Origin: Rhizobium sp. Q54
Lineage (GTDB): Bacteria > Pseudomonadota > Alphaproteobacteria > SMXS01
DNA: 45,024 bases
Assembly: GCA_945907245.1 (NCBI GenBank)
Contig: CAMDTB010000026.1
Span: forward strand, 1-45,024
Reading direction: 5' to 3'
The notes beneath the pieces are model-generated. The model saw only the letters and a list, made by a program, of their open reading frames with translations, ran no database searches and was not told the DNA's origin. How positions within the stretch are numbered: position 1 is the stretch's first letter; every line of letters starts with the position of its first letter. The position numbers and the translations under genes are program-made. Positions 26,460-34,227 of this stretch are shown here, in pieces.

Positions 26460-26517
26460 GGTGGCAAAAGAACACGGAACCGCCTAGGGTTGCGGCATCG
26501 AAACGAGGGAGAGCGCG

Positions 26518-26805
26518 ATGTTCGGGCAGCTGATCAGGCTGAAGGTTCAGAAGGACAAGGTGGCGGAATTCGAGAAGCTGGTGTCGACTTTGGTCGCCAA
26601 TATCCGCGCCAGCGAGCCCGAGCCCAAGACCTACGAGGTGCGCCGCGCCGCAGAGCCTCTCACCTATGTCTACTTCATCTCGTTCACGGACGCCGACGCC
26701 TACCAGCGCTATGCCGACGCGCCCTATCACCGGAATGCGGCGCCCGCGATCATGGCGTGCCTCGACGGCGATCCGGTCTACGAAGCCCTTGACACGTTCT
26801 ACTAA
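26518..26805 (+). CDS. Antibiotic biosynthesis monooxygenase (ABM) domain protein
   Basis: A 95-residue ferredoxin-like fold protein: FGQLIRLKVQKDKVAEFEKLV, YEVRRAAEPLTYVYFISFTD and ADAYQRYADAPYHRNAA match the dimeric ABM family. Members include quinol or anthrone monooxygenases and haem-degrading relatives, but many are uncharacterised, so activity is not assigned. GGGAGAGCG precedes the ATG. A 36-base gap separates it from the downstream ATPase gene. Confidence 0.8.
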   Translation: MFGQLIRLKVQKDKVAEFEKLVSTLVANIRASEPEPKTYEVRRAAEPLTYVYFISFTDADAYQRYADAPYHRNAAPAIMACLDGDPVYEALDTFY

Positions 26806-26841
26806 TGTTCTCATTCTCGCTGCCGTATTTCAGCGGGAATC

Positions 26842-28005
26842 ATGGCCTTGCAGGTGTGGTCGGTCGGTATTGAAGGCTATCGCAGCGTCAGGCGGCTGCA
26901 TTTTCCCCTCAAGCGCCTGAATGTCTTCATCGGCGAGAACGGCGTCGGCAAGACCAACCTGTACCGCGGCCTGCAGCTGGTCCAGGCCGCCGCCGCCGGG
27001 AGCCTAAGCCGCGAACTGGCGGCGGAGGGCGGCATGGAGAGCGCCATATGGGCCGGCCCGCACAAGAAGAACGAGCGGGCGCGCATCAAGCTGCGCGCCG
27101 AACTGGGCACCATGGGCTCGGACTACGCCTACAGCGCGGAAGCCGGGCTGGTTCAGCAATATGAGGTCGGAGTGGGGCTTCGCATCCCCACCGGGGCGGG
27201 CTTCCTGCTTGAGCCGCAGATCAAGGACGAGGCGCTGACCTTCCTCAGCGGCCGCCGGCCGGTGACCATGATGGAGCGGCACGGACCCCACGGCTTCGCC
27301 CGCGACGAGGAAGGCAAGCGCCACGATCTGAACGACGACCTGTTGCCCAGCGAGACCGCGCTCGGCAGCCTCAACCATCCAGGCCAGTTCCCCGACCTGC
27401 ATATCGTCCGGGCAGCCATGCTGGGCTGGCGCTTCTACCACGCCTTCCGCACCGATCCGGCCTCGCCCCTGCGGAATCCGTGCCTTGCCGTCACGACGCC
27501 GACCCTGTCGTCGGACGGTGCGGACCTTGCGGCGGTGTTCGCCACGCTCACCCACATCCGCGAGGACACGGTGGACCTTGATGAGACCGTGGCCGACGCC
27601 TTCCCCGGAGCGCAGCTGGTCGTCCCGGAGCCGGGCCGGACGGCATCGTTCGGCATGACCTACGCTGAATTCCCCAAGCGCGTTTTCGAGGCGTCTGAAC
27701 TGTCCGATGGAACGCTGCGCTTTCTGGCGCTGGCGGGCGCGCTGCTGGGCTACAGGCTGCCGCCGCTGGTAGCGCTCAACGAGCCGGAGACCAGCCTGCA
27801 TCCGGACCTGCTGCCCGCCCTGGGACGGCTGATCGCCAGGGCGGCCGAGCGCACGCAGGTCTGGGTGGTGACCCATTCCCAGATACTGGCCGATGCACTG
27901 GAAGACGCGTCCGGCGTCAGGCCACGCCGGGTCTACAAGCAGGATGGCGAGACGCTGATCAAGGGCATCTCCAGGCTGGGCGTGATGGACGACGACGAGG
28001 GCTGA
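26842..28005 (+). CDS. AAA family (SMC/RecF-like) ATPase
   Basis: A 387-residue ATPase. It opens VGIEGYRSVRRLHFPLKRLN and Walker A GENGVGKT (31-38), a layout shared with RecF- and OLD-type ATPases. Near residues 260-350 are ELSDGTLRFLALAGAL (signature-like), VALNEPETSLHPDLLP (Walker B with D-loop) and VWVVTHSQILADALED. There is no TOPRIM or nuclease domain and the central coiled coil is short. Stand-alone members of this AAA_21-like group are found both in DNA repair and in defence systems. Here no nuclease gene is next to it, so its role is open. Confidence 0.85.
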   Translation: MALQVWSVGIEGYRSVRRLHFPLKRLNVFIGENGVGKTNLYRGLQLVQAAAAGSLSRELAAEGGMESAIWAGPHKKNERARIKLRAELGTMGSDYAYSAEAGLVQQYEVGVGLRIPTGAGFLLEPQIKDEALTFLSGRRPVTMMERHGPHGFARDEEGKRHDLNDDLLPSETALGSLNHPGQFPDLHIVRAAMLGWRFYHAFRTDPASPLRNPCLAVTTPTLSSDGADLAAVFATLTHIREDTVDLDETVADAFPGAQLVVPEPGRTASFGMTYAEFPKRVFEASELSDGTLRFLALAGALLGYRLPPLVALNEPETSLHPDLLPALGRLIARAAERTQVWVVTHSQILADALEDASGVRPRRVYKQDGETLIKGISRLGVMDDDEG

Positions 28006-28039
28006 ACGCCAAAATGACGCCGGAGCCGCCACATGGCGG

Positions 28040-28810
28040 TCAGCTGCGGCCGCCCGAGACCTCGACCCACTGTCCGGTGGTCCATTCGGCGGCGGGCGAG
28101 GCGAAGAATACGGCGACCGCCGCAACGTCCTCGGGATAGCCGATCCGGCCCAGCGGGATCGCCGCGTCGGCGTACTCCTGCGCCGCCTTCTGATCCCAGC
28201 CCAGCGATTCGGTCAGCAGGTCGGTATAGATCTCGCCGGGCGCGATGCAGTTCACGGTGATCTTGCGCGGCGCCAGCTCGACCGCGAGCGTCCGGCTCAT
28301 GGCGATGATGCCGGCATTGCCCGAGCCGTAGGCGCCGAAGCCCAGATAGGGACGGAGCGCGGCGATCGACACCACGTTGATGATCCGGCCGCCGTCGCGC
28401 ATCCGTTTCGCCGCCTCCTGCGAGCCCTGGAACTTGTGGCGCATGTTGAGCGCGATCTGCTCGTCCCATTTCTCCATGGTGATCTCGTCGAGCGAATAGC
28501 CGCGCCGGTCGGTGTTGCCGCCGGCGTTGTTCACCATGATGTCGATGTGGCCGAAATGGGCGACGACCGCGTCGAGCGCCGCCGGAAGGGTTTCGGTCTT
28601 CATGATGTCGCCGGTCAGCGCCAGGCCGCGCCGGCCGCGCTCGCCGATCTCCTTCGCCACAGCGTCCACGTCCGCCTGCCGGCGCGCCAGCACGGCCACG
28701 TCGGCGCCGCACTCGGCCAGCGCCAGCGCGATGCCGCGGCCGATGCCGCGCCCGCCGCCGGTCACCAGCGCCACCTTGCCGTCGAGGCGGAATCGGTCTT
28801 GCATTGTCAC
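28040..28810 (-). CDS. SDR family oxidoreductase with altered active site
   Basis: A 256-residue classical SDR: TGGGRGIGRG, NNAGGNTD, the serine in NVVSIAAL and the C-terminal WTTGQWVEVSGG. The catalytic segment reads YGSGN instead of YxxxK: the Lys position is an Asn codon (AAT, complement of 28316-28318), so normal NAD(P)-dependent catalysis may be lost or changed. GTG 28810 is chosen because GGAGAG lies seven bases upstream; ATG 28804 is an alternative two codons in. It converges with the ATPase gene. Confidence 0.88.
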   Translation of the reverse strand: MTMQDRFRLDGKVALVTGGGRGIGRGIALALAECGADVAVLARRQADVDAVAKEIGERGRRGLALTGDIMKTETLPAALDAVVAHFGHIDIMVNNAGGNTDRRGYSLDEITMEKWDEQIALNMRHKFQGSQEAAKRMRDGGRIINVVSIAALRPYLGFGAYGSGNAGIIAMSRTLAVELAPRKITVNCIAPGEIYTDLLTESLGWDQKAAQEYADAAIPLGRIGYPEDVAAVAVFFASPAAEWTTGQWVEVSGGRS

Positions 28811-28932
28811 GAACAGGCTCTCCGTTTCGTCATGATCGGGACGGCATCTAACCACCCCGCATCCGCCATTGAAAGGTGGTTTGACGGCGCGCGCGCACAT
28901 CCTATCTTCTCCCGCGCGAAGGGAGTTTCGAC

Positions 28933-29151
28933 ATGACCGCATTCGATGCTGAGGCCCACCTGAAGCGCATCGCCCTGTCCGCGCCGCCCGCGCCCACCAT
29001 CCAAGGCCTGCATGCATTGCTGCAGGCGCGGGTGCTGGCCATTCCGTTCGAGAATTTCGACATCCTGCTGGACCGCGGCGCGTTCCGGGTTGCCGCCACT
29101 ACCCGGCACGCAATGACGACAAAGCAAGAGGCGGCAATTACCGTCTTGTGA
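28933..29151 (+). pseudogene. Arylamine N-acetyltransferase, N-terminal remnant
   Basis: The first ~50 residues read as the start of an arylamine N-acetyltransferase: AEAHLKRIALSAPPAPT, LHALLQARVLAIPFENFDILL. After DRG the text changes to an unrelated tail (AFRVAATTRHAM...) and stops at 72 codons. The family is about 270 residues and needs a later Cys-His-Asp triad, all missing. A CCGGGT / ACCCGG inverted repeat (29085-29090 with 29101-29106) lies exactly at the break, suggesting deletion or repeat insertion. Its end overlaps the convergent NTF2-like gene by 14 bases. No product of normal function is expected. Confidence 0.7.
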
Positions 29152-29692
29152 ACTGCCAATACAGCGGGTGATCCGGGCCGAGCCTGCCGCGGTCGTTGAG
29201 CGCCGCGGCAAAGCCCTCGACATGCTCGGTGCGGGTCAGGTCCGAGAACCGGAAGTCGCAGATCAGCACCCGCTTCGCCACCCGCCATTCGCCGCCGCGC
29301 TTCTCGAAATCGTCCAGGTAGCGGCCGCCGATGAACTGGATCTCGGTGTCGCCGGCGATGTTGAGGGTGGTGCTGCCGCCGAGGAAATAGCATTCCGCCC
29401 GGGCCGCGTTCGCGCCGGTCAGGCTGACGCTCTGGCCCGAGATGGCGTGCCAGGGCCGGCAGCCAGACTCCCGGCTGATGGTGATCAGCACCTTCACGAA
29501 CTCGTCGCCCCGGCCCACGAAGAAGCCGTAGTCGATGTCGGCGTCGGGCCAGAACACCTGGGCGAGCAGGGTCTCGTCGTCCCAGTCCAGCGCCCTGCCG
29601 TAGCGCACCTGCTGATCGCGGATCGCCTGCAGGTCGTCCAGCTCGGTCAGGCGCCGCGCCATGGACTCGATGTCGTAGGTCGTCGTGCTCAT
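29138..29692 (-). CDS. NTF2-like (SnoaL/SnoaL_4) domain protein
   Basis: A 184-residue cone-shaped alpha+beta protein. LTELDDLQAIRDQQVRYGRALDW, then VFWPDADIDYGFFVG, is the standard opening of SnoaL_4/NTF2-like proteins related to dehydratases, isomerases and small subunits of ring hydroxylases. HAISGQSVSL and YLDDFEKRGGEWRVAKRVLICDF follow the usual strand pattern. It sits near Rieske, SDR and P450 genes, so a role in ring-compound metabolism is reasonable but inferred. ATG 29692 lies just after GGGAGGACGC. Confidence 0.85.
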   Translation of the reverse strand: MSTTTYDIESMARRLTELDDLQAIRDQQVRYGRALDWDDETLLAQVFWPDADIDYGFFVGRGDEFVKVLITISRESGCRPWHAISGQSVSLTGANAARAECYFLGGSTTLNIAGDTEIQFIGGRYLDDFEKRGGEWRVAKRVLICDFRFSDLTRTEHVEGFAAALNDRGRLGPDHPLYWQFTRR

Positions 29693-29798
29693 GCGTCCTC
29701 CCCAGAACTTGAGCTGAACGCCGTCTTCCCCAGCGGCGTTCCATCGTCTTCCCCAGTTGGCTAGGATGATCCCGTTGGGGACCGGGGAGAAGCATTAA

Positions 29799-30719
29799 AT
29801 GAGCGATTTGACGCTGAGCGTGATCATCACCAGCCAGGACTGGGCGACGCCGCACCTGGCCGAGATCGACGCGACCGCGCTCCACGGGCTCTACATCGCC
29901 GACCATCCCTCGTTCCCGGTCACCGAATCCTGGACCTGGCTGGCCTATGCGGCGGCGAAGACCAGCCGCATCAAGCTCGGCACCCACGTCACCGGCGCGC
30001 CGTTCTATCACCCGACCCGGCTCGCCAAGCAGGTGGCGAGCGTCGACGCACTATCCAACGGCAGGGCGATCCTCGGCATCGGCACCGCCTACGAGGTGGC
30101 CGACTTCATGCCCTACGGCTTTCCCATGGCGGGCTTCAGGGACCGGGTCGACATTCTCGAGGAAACCCTCGTCATCCTGAAGCAGCTGTTCACCGGCAGG
30201 ATCGACGGGTTCAAAGGAAAATTTCACACCTATGAGGGCGAGGCCGAGTTCGCGCCGGTGCCGGTGAACGGCTCCGTGCCGATCTGGATCGGCCTCAACA
30301 AGGCGGGCCTCGCCCTGCAGGTGGCGGCGCGCCATGCCGACGCGGTCAACACCTGGCAGCTGTCGCCCGCCCAGGTGCGGGAGATCGCCGGGCGGCTGAG
30401 GGAGGCGGTCGAAAAGGCCGGCCGCAAGCCGGACGACGTGGCGATCACCTGCGACGTGGTGATGGCCCGCGGCGCCGACGAACGCGGCGCCGAGCAACTC
30501 GCCCACCGCATCCGCGACATGGCCCGCGGCTGGGGCCGCAAGGACTCGGTCACCGACTGGGGCGTCGGCGGCGTCCTCCACGGCGACGGCGACGCCATGC
30601 TGGAACAACTGGACCGTTTTAAAGAGGTGGGGTGTACCGAGGTCACCGTGTCCTGCTCGAACATCGATGACCTGCGCTGGGTCAACGAGAACGTGGCGAA
30701 GCGGCTGAACAAGGGCTGA
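29799..30719 (+). CDS. LLM class flavin/F420-dependent oxidoreductase
   Basis: A 306-residue luciferase-like TIM-barrel oxidoreductase. GLYIADHPSFPV, SRIKLGTHVTGAPFYHPTRLAKQVASVD and GRAILGIGTAYEVADF are the signature strands for FMN or F420 binding, and GSVPIWIGLNKAGLALQVAARHADAVNTW is the second family block. The length suits the TIGR03619-like group. Whether FMN or F420 is used cannot be decided here; no F420 synthesis genes are in the window. It is followed after two bases by a low-GC secreted protein gene. Confidence 0.88.
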   Translation: MSDLTLSVIITSQDWATPHLAEIDATALHGLYIADHPSFPVTESWTWLAYAAAKTSRIKLGTHVTGAPFYHPTRLAKQVASVDALSNGRAILGIGTAYEVADFMPYGFPMAGFRDRVDILEETLVILKQLFTGRIDGFKGKFHTYEGEAEFAPVPVNGSVPIWIGLNKAGLALQVAARHADAVNTWQLSPAQVREIAGRLREAVEKAGRKPDDVAITCDVVMARGADERGAEQLAHRIRDMARGWGRKDSVTDWGVGGVLHGDGDAMLEQLDRFKEVGCTEVTVSCSNIDDLRWVNENVAKRLNKG

Positions 30720-30721
30720 TC

Positions 30722-31198
30722 ATGAACCTGTTTGCGTACTGTGTAATTCTGATCGCAGCTGGTTTTCTCACATCGTTTAGGCCGGCCTTTGCCTGCGTCT
30801 GTCTTCCCGAGCAAAGTGTTGCTGAGGCATTGCAAGGAGCCGACGCCGTCTTTCTCGCGAGAGTTGTCTCCATAACGAATAAGCCAGAGATACTGTATTC
30901 GACCGGAAATGCAGGTGCTGGATGGACCATGGAAGAAGCGGAACTTGTGGTCGAGAAGGCATGGAAGAATGCGCGCGTCGGTGAACGCATCATCTTCATA
31001 TCTCACGACACGTCGTGTTCACGCTCATTCACTGAAGCACCCGGCGATCCTGCCAAAAAACTCAGCGGCAAATGGATAGTCTACGCTTATGGCCCACAAC
31101 CTTACGGCCTATCCATTTGCGAAAGATCTCATCAGGTGACAATTCCAGCGTCCCCAAGTGACGAACCCGCTCTGGACAAACTCGTCCGTCGTCGATGA
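30722..31198 (+). CDS. Secreted Cys-containing protein, TIMP/NTR-like fold
   Basis: A 158-residue exported protein. A signal peptide (MNLFAYCVILIAAGFLTSFRP...) ends at AFA, followed at once by CVCLPEQSV and EALQGADAVFLARVVSI, the CxC-plus-helix opening of bacterial netrin/TIMP-like proteins. Further cysteines in SCSRSF and ICERS could form disulfides. Base composition is clearly lower in GC than its neighbours, with AT-ending codons, suggesting recent acquisition. It is two bases after the LLM gene and overlaps the GGCT-like gene as ATGA. Function of bacterial members is unknown. Confidence 0.75.
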   Translation: MNLFAYCVILIAAGFLTSFRPAFACVCLPEQSVAEALQGADAVFLARVVSITNKPEILYSTGNAGAGWTMEEAELVVEKAWKNARVGERIIFISHDTSCSRSFTEAPGDPAKKLSGKWIVYAYGPQPYGLSICERSHQVTIPASPSDEPALDKLVRRR

Positions 31199-31638
31199 GT
31201 AACTCAAGCCTCTACTTCGCCTATGGCCGCAACATGCATCCGGAGATCATGGCCCGGCGATGTCCGGCCGCCGCGTTCGTCGGAGCGGCAATGCTGCCGG
31301 ATCACCGGCTGCTGATCAATGTGCGCGGGGTCAGCACGGTGGTGCCGGAAGCGGGTAGCACGGTGCACGGCGTGCTGTGGCGGCTGACGTCCATCTGCGA
31401 GGCGGCGCTCGACGAGATCGAGGGCGTGGCGCGCGGCAGCTATCGCCGCGATACGGTGCTGCCAATGATGATCTTCGAGGTCATGGAACCGGCGCTGATC
31501 TACATCGCCAGCAACGCCGATCCTGGCCTGCCGCGCGAGGGCTACCTGGAATCGCTGGAGGAAGCCGCGCTGCATCACGGCTTCCCGGAGGCCTACCGGC
31601 TTTTCCTCGCAAGGCTGCGCAACCTTCCATCGTTGTGA
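31195..31638 (+). CDS. Gamma-glutamylcyclotransferase family protein
   Basis: A 147-residue GGCT/AIG2-like protein with the substrate loop FAYGRNM (8-14), a MLPDHRLLIN strand, VHGVLWRLT and the catalytic glutamate in LDEIEGV (Glu76). These enzymes release 5-oxoproline from gamma-glutamyl amino acids or glutathione. The gene overlaps the secreted-protein gene upstream, but its GC content is back to the genome level, so the overlap may not reflect shared history. A gamma-glutamyltransferase occurs elsewhere in the window. Confidence 0.88.
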   Translation: MSNSSLYFAYGRNMHPEIMARRCPAAAFVGAAMLPDHRLLINVRGVSTVVPEAGSTVHGVLWRLTSICEAALDEIEGVARGSYRRDTVLPMMIFEVMEPALIYIASNADPGLPREGYLESLEEAALHHGFPEAYRLFLARLRNLPSL

Positions 31639-31660
31639 GCGGATGGGCCGCTCAGCGTTG

Positions 31661-31867
31661 TTAAGCCACGCCGGGAATTCTGGTGAACCCGCAATAGCCG
31701 TGATCATAGTCGTGCTCGATCCAGAGCATGCAGCCGGTGCCGAGGCACATGGACCTGTCGAGCGGCGCGCCGTTGAGCGCCCGGTTGACACCGCTCGAAC
31801 GGCCGGCCTCATCGGCTCTTGCCATGGGGCACCATTTGGTCCTGGCGGCAGCGACACTCACGAGCAT
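31661..31867 (-). CDS. Small Cys-rich protein (CxxxxCM...GYCG motif)
   Basis: A 68-residue protein from ATG 31867, with AAGGGAAG five to six bases upstream. It has two cysteine pairs: KWCPMARAD near the start and MCLGTGCMLWIEHDYDHGYCG near the end. The C-x4-C-M-x-W...GYCG pattern recalls short putative metal-binding proteins found in phages and bacteria. The spacing suggests a zinc or iron-sulfur knuckle. It lies between GGCT and the radical SAM gene on the latter's strand. Name unknown. Confidence 0.6.
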   Translation of the reverse strand: MLVSVAAARTKWCPMARADEAGRSSGVNRALNGAPLDRSMCLGTGCMLWIEHDYDHGYCGFTRIPGVA

Positions 31868-31966
31868 ATAGGCTTCCCTTGCTTGTCCGGGGCATGCTCG
31901 CTGCATAAGGCAAAAGTCCGCGGCCGTGATTGACCGCGATCAATCACTAACCTACGGCAAAAAATT

Positions 31967-33565
31967 CTAGACCGAGGGCGCGGCCGCCGCTTCTTCCAGC
32001 ACAAGGCCGCCACCGCCGCCGGCGAAGGCCTTGATCTTGGACGGCACGGCCGGCGGACTGTTGAAATAGGCATTCTGGTCATGCGCCATGGCGCCTCCCG
32101 GCAACGCCGGCCACCAGGCGCCCAGGTCGCGCTGGATCTGGGCCCGGTAGAATTCCGGCAGCACGGTGGAATCTCCCGCGAAGTAATCCTTCACCGTCTG
32201 GTCACTGTCCAGCGCGCGGCGGACCTTCGTCTGATGGGCGACCCGGCTCGACGAGGCAGCGCGCACCAGGTTGAGCGACCTGGCGGCGAAGCCGGTGTTG
32301 GCGTGCCAGCGGCGCGCCATCGCCTTTACCGAAAAGGAATACGCCGTGATGTCGATGGCCAGGTCGTAGAACCGCTCCCAACTGTAGTTCACCGGCACCA
32401 CGTTCATGGCCCGCGTGCTGTTGAGGAAGTGGAACGGGAACGGCAGCACCCTGCCGTCGCCCTGCAGCTGGCGGTTCATCGGCGCGGCGCGGCCATAGGA
32501 CGTCCACAGCGAGTAGGCCGGATAGGCGCCGGGCGAGGCGTCGAGGAACTTCTTGGTCAGCTCGAACGGCTCGTCGCCCTCGTCCTGGTCGAGGCCGAGC
32601 ACGAAATTGGTCTGCACATAGGGGATGTAGCGCAGGATCATGTTCACGTGGTCCGACACCTGCCGGACCTTGTCGGCACCGCTGGCGCGGGTGGCGCGCG
32701 ATTTGTTGCCGTAGTCGTACCAGGACTCGACGCCGGGCAGCATGCCGACGAAGCCGTTGCGGCCCATGCGCTTGACGTTGTCCTCGGACAGCAGCGACAG
32801 GCTGCTTTCGGCGGCGAACCGGACCGAGCCGGGCCTGACCGCGCCCTCGATGGCGGTCATGTAGTCGTCGAAGCGCACGCCGAAATTGGGATCGTGCCAG
32901 GCGACGTAGGGATTCTTCTGGTTGGCCTGGACGAAGCGCAGATCCTCGGTGATCTGGTCGAATTCCATGGGCTGGTAGTCGACAGTGGAATCGATGCAGA
33001 AGCTGCAGGTGTAGGGGCAGCCCATCGAACCGATCATCGGGATCAGCTTCAGCGTGGGCGCCTTGGCGAGGGTCGGCGCGATGAACTTCCAGCGCTCGCG
33101 CACGCCCGGCAGGTGATCGGGCTGGCGGGCGGCCGACATCTCGCGGCCAAGCGGCCGGTGCCGCGTGCGCTCGTGCAGCAGGTCGGCGAGCACGGTCTTG
33201 TCGGTGAAGCCGAGCACGTAGTCGAAATACTTCACCGCGTCTTCCGGGTAGCACCGCGCATGCGGCCCGCCGAGGACGGTGACGACGCCCTTCGCCCGGT
33301 AGAGGGCGCTGACCGCGTAGGCGGCGAGCGCCGAGCGGGTGAACGCGCCGAGGATCAGCACGTCGGTGTCCTCGACCAGCGAGCCGGTGATGTCCTCGCT
33401 GCCGGTGTAGCAGATGTAGCGGACCTTGTGGCCCAGCTCCTCGCACCACACGCCCATGACCTGCGGCATGATGCTCGCATAGTTGGCGTTCATGATGCGG
33501 GCATAGAGCCGCTTCTGTGGTCCGCGCGTGGCGAAATCGACTATGGTGATGCGCAAGGGCGTCAT
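31967..33565 (-). CDS. B12-binding domain radical SAM protein
   Basis: A 532-residue enzyme with an N-terminal cobalamin-binding-like domain (about 1-140; ITIVDF..., TDVLILGAF, VVTVLGGPH) and a radical SAM domain whose cluster cysteines are C183, C187 and C190 in GCPYTCSFC. AWHDPNFGVRF, LPGVESW and FVLGLDQDEG fit the SAM barrel. The canonical DxHxxG for base-off cobalamin is not obvious, so cobalamin use is inferred from layout. Such enzymes methylate or rearrange unactivated carbons. GGGGAG precedes the ATG. It is divergent from osmC across a region with a 13-base direct repeat. No substrate-specific partner gene is seen. Confidence 0.9.
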   Translation of the reverse strand: MTPLRITIVDFATRGPQKRLYARIMNANYASIMPQVMGVWCEELGHKVRYICYTGSEDITGSLVEDTDVLILGAFTRSALAAYAVSALYRAKGVVTVLGGPHARCYPEDAVKYFDYVLGFTDKTVLADLLHERTRHRPLGREMSAARQPDHLPGVRERWKFIAPTLAKAPTLKLIPMIGSMGCPYTCSFCIDSTVDYQPMEFDQITEDLRFVQANQKNPYVAWHDPNFGVRFDDYMTAIEGAVRPGSVRFAAESSLSLLSEDNVKRMGRNGFVGMLPGVESWYDYGNKSRATRASGADKVRQVSDHVNMILRYIPYVQTNFVLGLDQDEGDEPFELTKKFLDASPGAYPAYSLWTSYGRAAPMNRQLQGDGRVLPFPFHFLNSTRAMNVVPVNYSWERFYDLAIDITAYSFSVKAMARRWHANTGFAARSLNLVRAASSSRVAHQTKVRRALDSDQTVKDYFAGDSTVLPEFYRAQIQRDLGAWWPALPGGAMAHDQNAYFNSPPAVPSKIKAFAGGGGGLVLEEAAAAPSV

Positions 33566-33621
33566 CCGGTGCTCCCCGGGTAAAGGCGTCGACGAATCGA
33601 CTCATACCGACCGCACCGAGA

Positions 33622-33710
33622 TCCCATCGGACATACAATCGTCGAAAACCGGCGGAGTCCGGCCCTCGTTGCAATCGGCTTATCGTCTGCGGGGGTTTCC
33701 CATCGGACAT
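33622..33710. promoter_or_regulatory. Divergent intergenic region with 13-base direct repeat
   Basis: TCCCATCGGACAT occurs exactly twice, at 33622-33634 and 33698-33710, 76 bases apart between the divergent radical SAM and OsmC genes. Direct repeats in a divergent promoter often mark a regulator site or a looped operator. The osmC-proximal copy is 39 bases before the osmC ATG. No known regulator motif is recognised. Confidence 0.45.
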
Positions 33711-33749
33711 GGCGCCGCTAGATTGCGGCTCCCTTATACGAGGTTTGGT

Positions 33750-34169
33750 ATGAAAGCGTACGTAAAATGGATCGAGGACCGGAATTTCCTCGGCGAGTCC
33801 GACAGCGGGCATGCCGTGGTGATGGGCAGCAAGGGCGGCAAGACCGGCGTCGCCATCGCGCCGACGCCGATGGAACTGATCCTGATGGGGCTCGGCGGCT
33901 GCACCTCGTATGACGTGGTGCACATCCTGGAACGGGGCCGCGAGGCGGTGACCGACTGCGCCCTCGAGATCGACGCGGAACGGGCCGAAGAGGATCCCAA
34001 GGTGTTCACGAAGATCCACCTGCACTTCGTGGTGACCGGACGCAAGCTGAACGCCGACAAGGTGGAGCGCGCCATCGCCCTGTCGGCGGAAAAATACTGC
34101 TCGGCGTCGGCCATGCTGTCCAGATCGGTGGCGATCACCCACGATTTCGAAGTGGCCGAGGCGCCGTGA
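33750..34169 (+). CDS. OsmC family protein (YhfA-like)
   Basis: A 139-residue OsmC/Ohr-fold protein. PTPMELILMGLGGCTSYDVVHIL holds the first redox cysteine and YCSASAML the second, the pattern of the YhfA/OsmC subgroup. These dimeric proteins can reduce organic hydroperoxides with a Cys pair, but the physiological role of the YhfA branch is unclear. GAGG lies six bases before the ATG. It is followed by the P450 gene on the same strand after 58 bases. Confidence 0.9.
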   Translation: MKAYVKWIEDRNFLGESDSGHAVVMGSKGGKTGVAIAPTPMELILMGLGGCTSYDVVHILERGREAVTDCALEIDAERAEEDPKVFTKIHLHFVVTGRKLNADKVERAIALSAEKYCSASAMLSRSVAITHDFEVAEAP

Positions 34170-34227
34170 CCATCTGCCGGTAGCGGTCTACCGCGGCGCC
34201 GCGCATAGTGGTTGTGGGGAGGAACCT

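Noticed and set aside
33566-33749. Cobalamin riboswitch upstream of the B12-binding radical SAM gene
   Set aside because: No B12-box-like conserved core was seen and the leader is too short for the full fold.
32202-34142. 646-codon minus-strand frame overlapping the radical SAM gene
   Set aside because: It is an out-of-frame reading of the radical SAM gene and its leader; no family motifs and low-complexity Arg/Gly text.
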